Assembly: GCA_964473715.1 (NCBI GenBank)
Contig: CAYYQC010000004.1
Span: forward strand, 1 to 34,930
Length of the DNA stretch: 34,930 nt
DNA from: 2-12-FULL-41-16 sp964473715
GTDB taxonomy: Bacteria > Patescibacteriota > Patescibacteriia > Magasanikbacterales > UBA922
Reading direction: 5' to 3'
Below, piece by piece: positions 1-7,708 of the stretch (position 1 is the stretch's first letter; each line of letters starts with the position of its first letter). The notes under the pieces are model-generated. The model saw only the letters and a program-made list of their open reading frames with translations. It made no database searches and was not told the DNA's origin. The translations under genes were made by a program, and so were the position numbers.

Positions 1-943
1 CATCTTCGCCAATCACCTGAATGAGCCCAATATCATTGCCGAGTGCTTTTTGACGCAGATACATTTCAAAATCAATCGGACTATGCGCGGTAGTTACACC
101 CAGCGCACCAGTACCGAAATCCGTGGCCACACTGGCGTCACCAATAATTTTAATTTTTAAGGTATGGCCAGCTTGGCCAAAATTCTCAACTGTAAATTCT
201 TTACCAATAAAGTCTTTCCACTTACCCTCTGGATGAACAGCTACAGCCGTATCACCTAATTTTGTTTCTGGCCGAGTGGTGGCGATTGAAATTGGAAAAT
301 CTTTTGAATATTTAAAATAATATAATTTTCCTGGACGCTCTACGTGGACCAATTCATCATCACTACAAGTTGATTGACCCTTAACTGACCAATTAACCAC
401 GCGATAACCGCGATAAATCAAACCCGCATCATACATATCTTTAAACACCGTGCGTACGGCCAAATTACGCTCATCATCAAGTGTATAGGCTTCACGTGAC
501 CAATCCAAAGACGAACCCATTTTTTTGGATTGATTAACAATCGTATCGTGCGAATCTTGGGCAAACTTTTTTACGCGTTCCAAAAACTTCTCGCGACCCA
601 ATTCTTCTTTTGGTTTAGTAAAACCTTCATCTTTAATTAACAAACCTTCCACTTTTGATTCAGTGGCCACAGCCGCGTGATCAGTCCCTGGCACCCACAA
701 AGTTCGATCACCTTTCATCCGATGGTACCGCACCATCATGTCCTCAATCGCCAGCATGGCCGCATGACCCATATGCAAGGTTCCAGTTACATTTGGTGGG
801 GGTAAAACAATCGAAAATGGCTGAGCATCGGCCTTTGTAACTCCCTTCTCAACGCACACATCGGGATTAAAAAAACCGCTCTCTTCCCAGCGTTTATAGA
901 TATCATCTTCGTATTTTTGTGGTTCGTAGGCTTTGTCGAGCAT
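1..943 (-). CDS. valS: Valyl-tRNA synthetase, N-terminal part (runs off the window)
   Basis: This class I aminoacyl-tRNA synthetase charges tRNA-Val in the cytoplasm. Translating back from the ATG at 941-943 gives 314 codons without a stop up to the window edge, about one third of a usual ValRS (around 900 residues). Visible landmarks are PPPNVTGTLHMGHA at residues 48-61, which holds the HIGH-type ATP-binding motif as HMGH (57-60), the downstream GTDHAAVATE stretch of the Rossmann domain, and the start of the editing domain with TTRPETKLGDTAVAVHP. The PPPNVTG form and the TTRPET editing motif favour ValRS over IleRS or LeuRS. The KMSKS loop and the anticodon-binding domain lie outside the window. 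A promoter fits just upstream (966-994), and no Shine-Dalgarno is visible. Confident assignment; the 3' end is unseen. Confidence 0.93.
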   Translation of the reverse strand, partial: MLDKAYEPQKYEDDIYKRWEESGFFNPDVCVEKGVTKADAQPFSIVLPPPNVTGTLHMGHAAMLAIEDMMVRYHRMKGDRTLWVPGTDHAAVATESKVEGLLIKDEGFTKPKEELGREKFLERVKKFAQDSHDTIVNQSKKMGSSLDWSREAYTLDDERNLAVRTVFKDMYDAGLIYRGYRVVNWSVKGQSTCSDDELVHVERPGKLYYFKYSKDFPISIATTRPETKLGDTAVAVHPEGKWKDFIGKEFTVENFGQAGHTLKIKIIGDASVATDFGTGALGVTTAHSPIDFEMYLRQKALGNDIGLIQVIGED

Positions 944-965
944 AATAGAGCTTAAGTTAAGGCTA

Positions 966-994
966 ATATTACTGAATATTGAGGGAAAAAGCAA
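966..994 (-). promoter_or_regulatory. Putative valS promoter
   Basis: Read on the minus strand, TTGCTT (994-989) is followed after 17 bases by TAATAT (971-966). The predicted start point near 959 leaves a leader of about 15 bases before the valS ATG. The -35 box is only a partial match. Confidence 0.45.
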
Positions 995-1017
995 TGATTT
1001 TTATCTTGTTGATCCAA

Positions 1018-1046
1018 TTGAAACAAATCTCACGTTATGTTAAGGT
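1018..1046 (+). promoter_or_regulatory. Weak candidate promoter for the GC-rich orphan gene
   Basis: TTGAAA (1018-1023), a 17-base spacer and TAAGGT (1041-1046). The -10 box matches consensus at only about half its positions, so this is a tentative call. It lies near the point where base composition shifts from AT-rich to GC-rich. Confidence 0.25.
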
Positions 1047-1109
1047 TTTACCCATTCACCCTCCTCGTACAGGACTTGGAGTGTGGAAAAACAAACTTGG
1101 GGGAGAATA

Positions 1110-1784
1110 ATGACCCAACCAGACGCTGTACAAGCGCTCTACATCCTGCTCGAAAACACTCGCCTCGCCCTCGATAAGGGTGAGGCTCATCCCAGCCTGA
1201 TGGAAGACCTAAGTATCGCGAGGCTGGCGGACGCCTTCGCCCAGCTTGACTACCAGCTGTCCATCGGAGTCTCCAGAGACAAGCTTTGGAGCACCCCCGA
1301 GCGAAAGATGATGCTCCTATTCGACTTCGTCTCGGTGCATTACCTGGCCGGCACGAGAAACAAGAAGATGTACCAATCGGTTCAGGAGTTTGGAGAACAA
1401 CTCTTCGGCCCCCTGTTCCAGGAAGGGGTAGAACGCGCAAGTGAGACGGCCGCTACTTCGCACTTCCCCCTGACCATGGCAATCGCTTGCCATTTGGGTG
1501 AAGGGCAAGAATCCACGGTCCACGCTCACCTGAGCGCATTCAAGCCGAGCCCTAGGACTGACTTGAAGGTGAGGGGTTTGGAAATGCTCCACTCCCTCAT
1601 CCAGAGTGACTTCTACTCCCAGGCAGAGGCGATGACCGGCTACCGGCAAAGCCTGCTCCGAGACGTGGTGAGGCAGATCCAGATACTCGAAGATACTGGT
1701 CGCTCCACACAGGAATTCCAAATCCTCAAGGCTGCGGCACAGAGTCGTCTGGACCTGATACTACCCCCTCGAGCCATCAGCTGA
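1110..1784 (+). CDS. GC-rich orphan protein of unknown function, likely acquired
   Basis: I do not recognise this 224-residue protein. The ATG at 1110 is preferred over the in-frame ATG at 1083 because GGGGGAG (1099-1105) sits just in front of it, a strong Shine-Dalgarno in a window where almost no other gene has one. The sequence looks soluble and mostly alpha-helical, with no signal peptide, membrane segment, cysteine cluster or recognisable catalytic motif. Base composition is unlike its neighbours: a 60-base sample at 1141-1200 is about 58% GC, against about 43% at 2041-2100, and leucine is mostly CTC/CTG/CTT rather than TTA. It stands alone between valS (divergent) and a DHH gene, and two perfect hairpins follow its TGA stop. 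These features suggest horizontal acquisition or a mobile cassette. The antisense frames here are also open, which is common in GC-rich DNA, but composition and the ribosome-binding site favour this strand. Confidence 0.7.
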   Translation: MTQPDAVQALYILLENTRLALDKGEAHPSLMEDLSIARLADAFAQLDYQLSIGVSRDKLWSTPERKMMLLFDFVSVHYLAGTRNKKMYQSVQEFGEQLFGPLFQEGVERASETAATSHFPLTMAIACHLGEGQESTVHAHLSAFKPSPRTDLKVRGLEMLHSLIQSDFYSQAEAMTGYRQSLLRDVVRQIQILEDTGRSTQEFQILKAAAQSRLDLILPPRAIS

Positions 1785-1791
1785 GGGCCCC

Positions 1792-1834
1792 GCATGGAGC
1801 AGTCCATGCAACCGCCGGGTACAGGGGACCCGGC
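1792..1834 (+). other. Two tandem perfect hairpins behind the orphan gene
   Basis: Hairpin 1 pairs GCATGGA (1792-1798) with TCCATGC (1803-1809) around a 4-base loop. Hairpin 2 pairs GCCGGGT (1814-1820) with ACCCGGC (1828-1834) around a 7-base loop. They begin 8 bases after the stop codon and share the GC-rich composition of the gene. A TTTTT run follows only at 1845-1849, so they are not a classic intrinsic terminator, but they could block exonucleases, aid termination or mark a cassette end. Confidence 0.6.
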
Positions 1835-1875
1835 ACGCACAGTGTTTTTCAAAATTGGAAAATAGTGGCGGAAAA

Positions 1876-1919
1876 GCATCCTGCATTCTATACTAGAAAA
1901 AGGATGTTTTTTTATTTTT
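1876..1919 (+). terminator. Probable intrinsic terminator
   Basis: GCATCC (1876-1881) can pair with GGATG (1902-1906), with an inner stem TTCTA/TAGAA, directly followed by seven T and then more T-rich sequence. It would end transcription of the orphan gene ahead of the DHH-gene promoter. The stem is interrupted, so it is of moderate strength. Confidence 0.55.
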
Positions 1920-1962
1920 AAATAAGGCTTATTTAAACCAAAATCACCCACAACCCCCAGGT

Positions 1963-1991
1963 TTGACAAAGAGGCTCTTTCCTGGTAAGAT
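1963..1991 (+). promoter_or_regulatory. Promoter of the DHH-family gene
   Basis: TTGACA (1963-1968), a 17-base spacer and TAAGAT (1986-1991), a near-consensus housekeeping sigma-factor promoter. Transcription would start near 1998, only about 11 bases before the ATG at 2009, so the leader has no room for a Shine-Dalgarno. Confidence 0.75.
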
Positions 1992-2008
1992 GCTCAGTCC
2001 ATTAATTT

Positions 2009-3157
2009 ATGGCTTTAAAACTTGCTGAACAATTCAAGCAAATGGTTAGTGATAAAAATCATATCCTAATCACCAGTAAAACCACGGCTAGCGGCGACGC
2101 TATTGGATCTGCCGCTGCTTTGGCGTTGCTTTTGAAGCGTTTAGGCAAGCGAGTAGATACGGTTATTGAAGATTGTGCTATTCCCCATCAATTAAAATTC
2201 CTTCATGATTCTCATGAAATCAAACCAAGTCTGGGTCATTTGCAAAAATTTGTGATTCACGTGGACGTAACAAATACTGGAATCAAAGATCTTTCATATG
2301 ATGTTAAAGACAAAGAACTAAGAATATTTATTACACCCGAACATGGGGCGTTAAACCGCGATGTTATTCGCACAGCCCAATCTGATTTTACCTATGATCT
2401 AGTCATTGCCATTAACACTCCTGACCTTGGATCACTTGGCAGCTTATACCAAAACAACACAGAATTTTTCTTCAAGACTCCAATTATTAATGTTGACCAT
2501 GAACCAAGCAATGAACACTATGGTCAAATTAATATTGTAGACACAACCAAGAGTACTACGGCTGAAGTTTTGTATTCAACCATTAAAGAAATGTATCCAA
2601 CTGATTTGGTTCCAGAAATAGCACACGCGCTTTTAACTGGCATGATTGCCGGAACCAATAGTTTCCGTGACGGACACATTAAACCAGATACGCTTGCGGC
2701 TGCCAGTGATTTAGTTCATTTAGGTGCAGATCGCGGTGCGATTATTAAACATTTATACCAAACCAAATCAATCGCCACCTTCCGTTTGTGGGGTTCTGCA
2801 CTTTCACATTTACAGTATGATGAAACCAGTGGTTTAGTATGGTCCAGTATTACACGCGAAGATTTTACTCGCAGCGGTGCCAAAGAACAAGAATTAAATT
2901 CCATTGTCGATGAACTCATTACTACAGCGCCTGCCGCTAAATTAATCTTGCTAGTACATGAACACCCAGATGCTGATAAACCAACCATTCACGGGTTATT
3001 ACATGCGCGCGAACCATACCACGCTGAAGAATTACTCGCGCTCTACAATGGCAAAGGTAATAAAGGCCACGCGCAATTTACCATCAATGATGGTAGACAA
3101 TTACGCGAACTGACCGATGCAATTGTCGCTCACATCCAAAAACAAGTAAAAAAATAA
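2009..3157 (+). CDS. DHH-family phosphoesterase-like protein with degenerate active site
   Basis: The 382-residue protein has the two-domain layout of bacterial NrnA/RecJ-like DHH proteins (nanoRNA or cyclic-dinucleotide phosphodiesterases): an N-terminal DHH domain and a C-terminal DHHA1-like domain (about residues 300-375). Motif order is preserved but key residues are not. Motif I is TTASGDAIGS (25-34), keeping D30 but lacking the usual histidine and first aspartate. Motif II is AINTPD (134-139), with N136 where an aspartate is normal. The signature DHH is DHE (163-165). The TDTG-type motif IV reads AGTN (214-217). Since these residues bind the two Mn ions in active members, the protein may be inactive, or bind nucleotides or nucleic acid without cleaving. 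It has its own strong promoter and a shared terminator with gpmI. The family is clear; activity is doubtful. Confidence 0.8.
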   Translation: MALKLAEQFKQMVSDKNHILITSKTTASGDAIGSAAALALLLKRLGKRVDTVIEDCAIPHQLKFLHDSHEIKPSLGHLQKFVIHVDVTNTGIKDLSYDVKDKELRIFITPEHGALNRDVIRTAQSDFTYDLVIAINTPDLGSLGSLYQNNTEFFFKTPIINVDHEPSNEHYGQINIVDTTKSTTAEVLYSTIKEMYPTDLVPEIAHALLTGMIAGTNSFRDGHIKPDTLAAASDLVHLGADRGAIIKHLYQTKSIATFRLWGSALSHLQYDETSGLVWSSITREDFTRSGAKEQELNSIVDELITTAPAAKLILLVHEHPDADKPTIHGLLHAREPYHAEELLALYNGKGNKGHAQFTINDGRQLRELTDAIVAHIQKQVKK

Positions 3158-3180
3158 CCCCAACATATTGGGGTTATTTT
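3151..3180. terminator. Bidirectional terminator between the DHH gene and gpmI
   Basis: AATAACCCCAA (3153-3163) pairs perfectly with TTGGGGTTATT (3168-3178) around the loop CATA, with A and T tracts extending the stem on both sides. It overlaps the TAA stop of the DHH gene and serves the convergent gpmI transcript as well. Confidence 0.9.
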
Positions 3181-3195
3181 AAATTTATATTTATT

Positions 3196-4770
3196 CTAAA
3201 CTAGTGCCCTTCCAGTCATTTCTTTAGGTTGATCAACACCTAAAATTTTCAACACTGTTGGTGCCACGTCAGCGAGCATACCAACTGGCTGCAAAAGCGA
3301 AAGATCTCCATCTGGTGGGTCTCCAGCGGGACCGGCTTTTCCATAGTATTCATCACCAATAATAATAAGCGGTACAGGATTGGTACTATGCTCTTTATCG
3401 CGCTCACCCGTTTGTAAATTTACCAATTCTTCACCATTACCATGGTCAGCGGTAATAATCAAAGTGCCATGATGCGCCAAAACATGTTCAGCAATTTTAC
3501 CTAAACATGTGTCTACCATTTCACAACCTTTTACGGTGGCTTTTAAATCACCCGTGTGTGCCACCATGTCAGCATTGGCAAAATTAAGCATGATAATATC
3601 GTACTCACCTTTTTCCACCGCCTTGATTACATCTTTAGTAATCGCTTCTGCGGACATAGCCGGCTCTTCAGCATAGCTAGCCACTTTTGGTGACGGAATA
3701 ATTTTGCGATCTTCTTTGGCAAACGCTTCTTCCACAGTACCATTTAAGAAAAAAGTAATGTGTGCGTATTTTTCTGTTTCAGCCACATGATACTGAGTCA
3801 TGCCCGCCTTACTAATTACTTCTGCCAAACATTCATGCACTACATTGGGCGGAAACGCTACAGTCACTGGCAATTCTTTTTCATACTCAGTCATGGTCAC
3901 AAAAGAAAGACCACGCAAATATTCACGTTCGAATTTATTAAAATGTGGAAGCACAAAAGCTTGTGTAAGTTGACGCGCACGATCAGGACGGAAATTGAAG
4001 AAAATTACTCCATCTTCTGGTTCAATCGCGGCCAAAGGTTTACCTTCTTTTCCAATTACCGTTGGCACAAATTCTTCATCATACACCTCATGCTCATATG
4101 AAGCTTTGAGTGCGTCAATGGGGTCGTCAGTATAATTTTCTGCCACACCAAGTGCAATTGCTTTATAGGCTTTTTCTACACGATCCCAACGATTATCTCG
4201 GTCAAGCGCGTAAAAACGACCAGATAAAGTAGCAATTTCTCCCACGCCAATTTCTTTCATTTGTTTTTCCAAAGCTTTTACAAAATCCACTCCACTATTA
4301 TAAATAGTATCGCGACCATCGAGAATTACATGTACAAACACATGTTTTATTTTTTGCTTTTTCGCAAATTCCAAAAGCGCGTACAAGTGATCTTGACTAG
4401 CATGCACATTACCAGGACTAACCAAACCAATTAAATGAAGTGCTGATTTATTTTTTTTCACTTGCGCGGCGGCTTCTAAGAAAGCTTTATTTTCCGCAAA
4501 AGAACCATCATCAATACTTTTATTAATCCGCGGAAATGTTTGATAATATACACGACCCGCACCAATATTTAAGTGACCAACTTCAGAATTACCCATTTCA
4601 CCAAAAGACAAACCTACTTCTGCACCAGAAGCCGCAATGGTCATGGCTGGATATTCTTTAATAAAATGTGTGAAATTTGGTAAATCAGCGCGACTAATTG
4701 CATTGCCCGGAGTAGCTGGGGCCACTCCCCAACCATCAAGAATTGCTAGTACTACAGGTTTTTTTGCCAT
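3196..4770 (-). CDS. gpmI: 2,3-bisphosphoglycerate-independent phosphoglycerate mutase, copy A
   Basis: This enzyme interconverts 3- and 2-phosphoglycerate using two metal ions. The 524-residue length is normal for the family. Alkaline-phosphatase-type landmarks are intact: LDGWG near the N-terminus, the phosphoserine loop GNSEVGHLNIGAGR, DGRDT, GRFYALDRDNRW, the arginine pair in NFRPDRAR, EKYAHITFF, NADMVAHTGD, TADHGN and KEHSTNPVP. The start is set at 4770 (MAKKPVV): that ATG lies one base after the stop of copy B, and the upstream extension would overlap copy B. This is the last gene of the eno-gpmI-gpmI transcript and has no Shine-Dalgarno, so it is probably translated by reinitiation. 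Copies A and B have different sequences throughout, so this is an old duplication or separate acquisition. Confidence 0.95.
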   Translation of the reverse strand: MAKKPVVLAILDGWGVAPATPGNAISRADLPNFTHFIKEYPAMTIAASGAEVGLSFGEMGNSEVGHLNIGAGRVYYQTFPRINKSIDDGSFAENKAFLEAAAQVKKNKSALHLIGLVSPGNVHASQDHLYALLEFAKKQKIKHVFVHVILDGRDTIYNSGVDFVKALEKQMKEIGVGEIATLSGRFYALDRDNRWDRVEKAYKAIALGVAENYTDDPIDALKASYEHEVYDEEFVPTVIGKEGKPLAAIEPEDGVIFFNFRPDRARQLTQAFVLPHFNKFEREYLRGLSFVTMTEYEKELPVTVAFPPNVVHECLAEVISKAGMTQYHVAETEKYAHITFFLNGTVEEAFAKEDRKIIPSPKVASYAEEPAMSAEAITKDVIKAVEKGEYDIIMLNFANADMVAHTGDLKATVKGCEMVDTCLGKIAEHVLAHHGTLIITADHGNGEELVNLQTGERDKEHSTNPVPLIIIGDEYYGKAGPAGDPPDGDLSLLQPVGMLADVAPTVLKILGVDQPKEMTGRALV

Positions 4771-4771
4771 A

Positions 4772-6334
4772 CTATTTAAAATTACCCAAAACATTTCCAG
4801 TCATTTCCTTGGGTTTGGGAATCCCCAAAAGAGCGAGAATTGTAGGCGCCACATCAGCTAAACGTCCGGTTTTCAAGGCTGTTTTCTTATATTGATGAGA
4901 AATAACCACCAAAGGGACAGGGCTAGTACTATGTTCAGTTTCCATAGCACCAGTCTTAGGATTATACATGATTTCTGCGTTTCCGTGATCAGCGGTAATA
5001 ATTACCGCCCCCTTACGCTTCAAAACCGCGTCCACAATTTTTTTCACTTCTGCATCCATGGCTTTTACCCCCTTACACGCTGCACGAAAATCACCAGTGT
5101 GTCCTACCATATCAGCATTGGCAAAATTCACGGTAATAAAATCAAACAAGTCTTTGCGTATACATTCTACCACACGCGTAGCCACGGCCTTACTTTCCAT
5201 AGCCGGTTTATCAGCATATGAGTAAGTATTACCCGATTGCACAAGTTCACGCACCTCTCCATTTATAGCATCAGAATAGCCGCCATTAATAAAATAAGTA
5301 ATATGCGCATACTTTTCAGTTTCCGCAATATATAAGTGACGGAATCTATGGTCAATGCAGGCCACCAAACCATTTACCACGTCTGGGCTTGGAAAAGCTG
5401 TTAATACATTTGGTAAATCTGGACCAAAATCAGTCATGGCTACAAAATACAATGGATGTGGCCAATGTCTGCGTGTAAATGCACCTGGGTTGCGTTTATT
5501 AAAATCAGTTTGAATAAGGGCTTTAGTAATTTGTCTGGCCCGGTCACTACGCGCATTAAAAAAAATTACTGCGTCATGATCTTTAATTGTTGCAATGGGC
5601 TGACCATCAATTTTGGTAATGACTGTTGGTTGTAAATACTCATCAGTCTCACCACGATTATACGCCAAGGCAATGGCTTCTTCTGCACTACCAGCCCTAG
5701 CCACACCCTTACCTTCTACCATGGCTTTGTAAGCCAATTCCGTACGTTCCCAAATTTTATTTCTGTCCATGGCGTAAAATCTTCCAGTAATTGTGGCAAT
5801 ACTTTCGTGTGGAAATAAAAACTTTTTTAATTTACGTAAATGCATGACCGCAGAATGTGGTGATGAATCGCGACCATCAGTAAATAAATGAATGGCCACA
5901 TTTTTTACCTTATGTCTACGGGCCAATTCCAAGACCGAATATAAATGTTCTGGATGAGAATGCGCGCTTTGTCCATTGGTCAAAAGTCCCATGACATGCA
6001 AAGTGCTTTTGTGTTCAGTCACCTGTTTAATGGCTTGTAAAAATGATTCATTTTTATAAAAAGTGCCATCATGGATCGCTTCGGAAATACGAACTAAATC
6101 CTGTTTTACAATTCTCCCTGCTCCAATATTAAAATGTCCAGCCTCAGAATTGCCTTCTTGCCCAGCAAATAAACCCACATCACGACCGTGTGCTTTTAAT
6201 TGTGTACTCGGATACTTTTTTAAATACGAAAAAATATGCGGCGCGGTTTTTGGGGTCACTGCATTGCCTGGCATTTTTACATCAGCCAAACCAAAACCAT
6301 CCAAAATAATTAAAACCACTGGTTTGATAGGCAT
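4772..6334 (-). CDS. gpmI: 2,3-bisphosphoglycerate-independent phosphoglycerate mutase, copy B
   Basis: A second full-length enzyme of the same family (520 residues), encoded directly upstream of copy A in the same transcript and two bases after the eno stop. The catalytic serine loop GNSEAGHFNIGAGR, TDGRDS, GRFYAMDRNKIW, the arginine pair in NARSDRAR, EKYAHITYF, NADMVGHTGD, TADHGNAE and EHSTSPVP are all present, so nothing suggests an inactive relic. It departs from copy A around the lid and linker segments, and has FNARSD where copy A has FNFRPD. A second phosphoglycerate mutase beside the first is unusual in a compact genome. Possible explanations are different metal preference or another substrate of the alkaline-phosphatase superfamily, but the sequence alone does not distinguish these. 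Confidence 0.93.
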   Translation of the reverse strand: MPIKPVVLIILDGFGLADVKMPGNAVTPKTAPHIFSYLKKYPSTQLKAHGRDVGLFAGQEGNSEAGHFNIGAGRIVKQDLVRISEAIHDGTFYKNESFLQAIKQVTEHKSTLHVMGLLTNGQSAHSHPEHLYSVLELARRHKVKNVAIHLFTDGRDSSPHSAVMHLRKLKKFLFPHESIATITGRFYAMDRNKIWERTELAYKAMVEGKGVARAGSAEEAIALAYNRGETDEYLQPTVITKIDGQPIATIKDHDAVIFFNARSDRARQITKALIQTDFNKRNPGAFTRRHWPHPLYFVAMTDFGPDLPNVLTAFPSPDVVNGLVACIDHRFRHLYIAETEKYAHITYFINGGYSDAINGEVRELVQSGNTYSYADKPAMESKAVATRVVECIRKDLFDFITVNFANADMVGHTGDFRAACKGVKAMDAEVKKIVDAVLKRKGAVIITADHGNAEIMYNPKTGAMETEHSTSPVPLVVISHQYKKTALKTGRLADVAPTILALLGIPKPKEMTGNVLGNFK

Positions 6335-6336
6335 AA

Positions 6337-7590
6337 TTATTCAAGCTCTTTTTCAATTTCCATGAGACGATTATATTTTTCTGTACGCTCAGAGCGTGAT
6401 AAAGAACCAGTTTTGATGAATTCTGCGTTTACGGCCACTGCCAAATCGGCAATAAAAGTATCAGCCGTTTCGGCTGAACGATGAGAAACTGAAACTTTAT
6501 ATTTATGCTCTTTGGCCAAATAAATCGCGGCAATAGTTTCTGAAAGACTGCCAATTTGGTTAAGTTTAATGAGCACGGCATTAGCTGATTTTTTAGCCAA
6601 TCCCATTTGAATACGCTTAACATTGGTCACAAATAAATCATCTCCAACCAAAGTTAAATCTTTACCCAAACGTTTAGTAATTTTTTCCCAGGCTTGCCAA
6701 TCATCCTCGGCCAAAGGATCTTCAATAGAAATAATGGGGTACCGGCGTTGCCACATGCCTACGAGTTCAATCATTTGATCCGATGTCCAGGCACTTTGCG
6801 GATTTTCAAAATAATATTTTCCAGCGCGGAAAAATTCTGAAGCCGCAAAATCCATGGCCAAACAAACCTGCTTTCCCGCTGTGTATCCGGCATCTTTAAT
6901 GGCCTGCATGATTAACTTAATAGCCTGTTCATTGTTTGGGAGTGATGGTGCAAAACCACCCTCATCACCAACACCAGTGGTAAAACCTTTTTTATTGAGC
7001 AAGCTGGCAAGTGCGTGAAATACTTCAGCCCCAATCCGGACCCGCTCATTCATTTTCTTATGAATTGGCACAATCATGAATTCTTGAATAGACAGACCAT
7101 TATTCGCATGCCGTCCGCCATTCATAATATTCATCGTTGCCACTGGCAACACCCATTTTTTTTCAGGAAGTTTAAAATTATTCCGAATCCATTTATACAA
7201 TGGCTGCTTAGCGCTAGCCGCGGCTGCGCGCGCATGGGCCATTGATACTGCCAAAATCGCATTCGCGCCCAATTTACTTTTGTTTTCCGTACCATCAAGT
7301 TTAAGTAGTGCCAAATCAATCTCACTTTGTTTGCCTGCTTCTGTACCTACTAATTTTTTAGCGATCACAACTTCAATGTTTTTTACTGCTTTCAAAACTC
7401 CTTTACCGCCGTATCTAGCCCCACCATCACGGAGCTCAAGAGCTTCGTGCGTACCAGTACTTGCCCCACTTGGTACTGCAGCCACGCCCACAGAGCCATC
7501 AGAAAGCACCATGGTGGCCCGCACCGTAGGATTACCCCGTGAGTCTAGGATTTCTTGGGCAAAAATTTTAGAGATAGTTAGTTTTTTCAT
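6337..7590 (-). CDS. eno: Enolase
   Basis: Enolase dehydrates 2-phosphoglycerate to phosphoenolpyruvate. The 417 residues match the family length. Metal ligands are visible as D247 (MDFAAS), E290 (IEDPL) and D317 (GDDLF). Catalytic residues are E210 in GDEGGF, K342 in the signature VLIKLNQIGSLSET, H370 in SHRSAET and K393 in FIKTGS. One deviation is SHRSAET in place of the usual SHRSGET. It is the first gene of eno-gpmI-gpmI, so mutase and enolase are made together. It starts directly behind a leader with two hairpins (7592-7636), and a TATAAT box lies at 7643-7648, after the terminator of the preceding unit. No Shine-Dalgarno lies next to the ATG. Confidence 0.97.
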   Translation of the reverse strand: MKKLTISKIFAQEILDSRGNPTVRATMVLSDGSVGVAAVPSGASTGTHEALELRDGGARYGGKGVLKAVKNIEVVIAKKLVGTEAGKQSEIDLALLKLDGTENKSKLGANAILAVSMAHARAAAASAKQPLYKWIRNNFKLPEKKWVLPVATMNIMNGGRHANNGLSIQEFMIVPIHKKMNERVRIGAEVFHALASLLNKKGFTTGVGDEGGFAPSLPNNEQAIKLIMQAIKDAGYTAGKQVCLAMDFAASEFFRAGKYYFENPQSAWTSDQMIELVGMWQRRYPIISIEDPLAEDDWQAWEKITKRLGKDLTLVGDDLFVTNVKRIQMGLAKKSANAVLIKLNQIGSLSETIAAIYLAKEHKYKVSVSHRSAETADTFIADLAVAVNAEFIKTGSLSRSERTEKYNRLMEIEKELE

Positions 7591-7591
7591 A

Positions 7592-7636
7592 CGATTTGTC
7601 GAAATCGCGTCGCGTAACGTCCTTTGAAACGCGACG
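7592..7636 (-). promoter_or_regulatory. Double-hairpin leader of the eno-gpmI-gpmI mRNA
   Basis: In mRNA sense, CGTCGCGT (7636-7629) pairs perfectly with ACGCGACG (7615-7608) around a 13-base loop that contains AAAGGA. It abuts a second perfect hairpin, CGATTT (7607-7602) with AAATCG (7597-7592), which ends one base before the eno ATG. The two stems fill the space where ribosomes must load and could regulate translation. No known riboswitch class is recognised. Confidence 0.5.
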
Positions 7637-7642
7637 GTATTT

Positions 7643-7648
7643 ATTATA
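7643..7648 (-). promoter_or_regulatory. Candidate -10 box for the eno operon
   Basis: A perfect TATAAT on the minus strand, between the upstream terminator and the hairpin leader of eno. No convincing -35 box lies 16-18 bases upstream, where the terminator stem is, so only the -10 is called. Confidence 0.4.
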
Positions 7649-7662
7649 GTTTTAGTATATCA

Positions 7663-7693
7663 AAAACACGGCCCCTTGCTAAGGCCGTGTTTT
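7663..7693 (-). terminator. Intrinsic terminator of the SIMPL-protein gene
   Basis: An 11-bp perfect stem, AAAACACGGCC (7663-7673) with GGCCGTGTTTT (7683-7693), and a 9-base loop. Read on the minus strand it ends in a T run. It separates the gap-pgk side from the eno operon. Confidence 0.85.
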
Positions 7694-7708
7694 CTGATAA
7701 TTCAAGTC

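Noticed and set aside
1048..1721. Two minus-strand open frames opposite the GC-rich gene
   Set aside because: Antisense frames stay open by chance in GC-rich DNA; they have no ribosome-binding site, and the plus-strand gene has a strong one with hairpins behind its stop.
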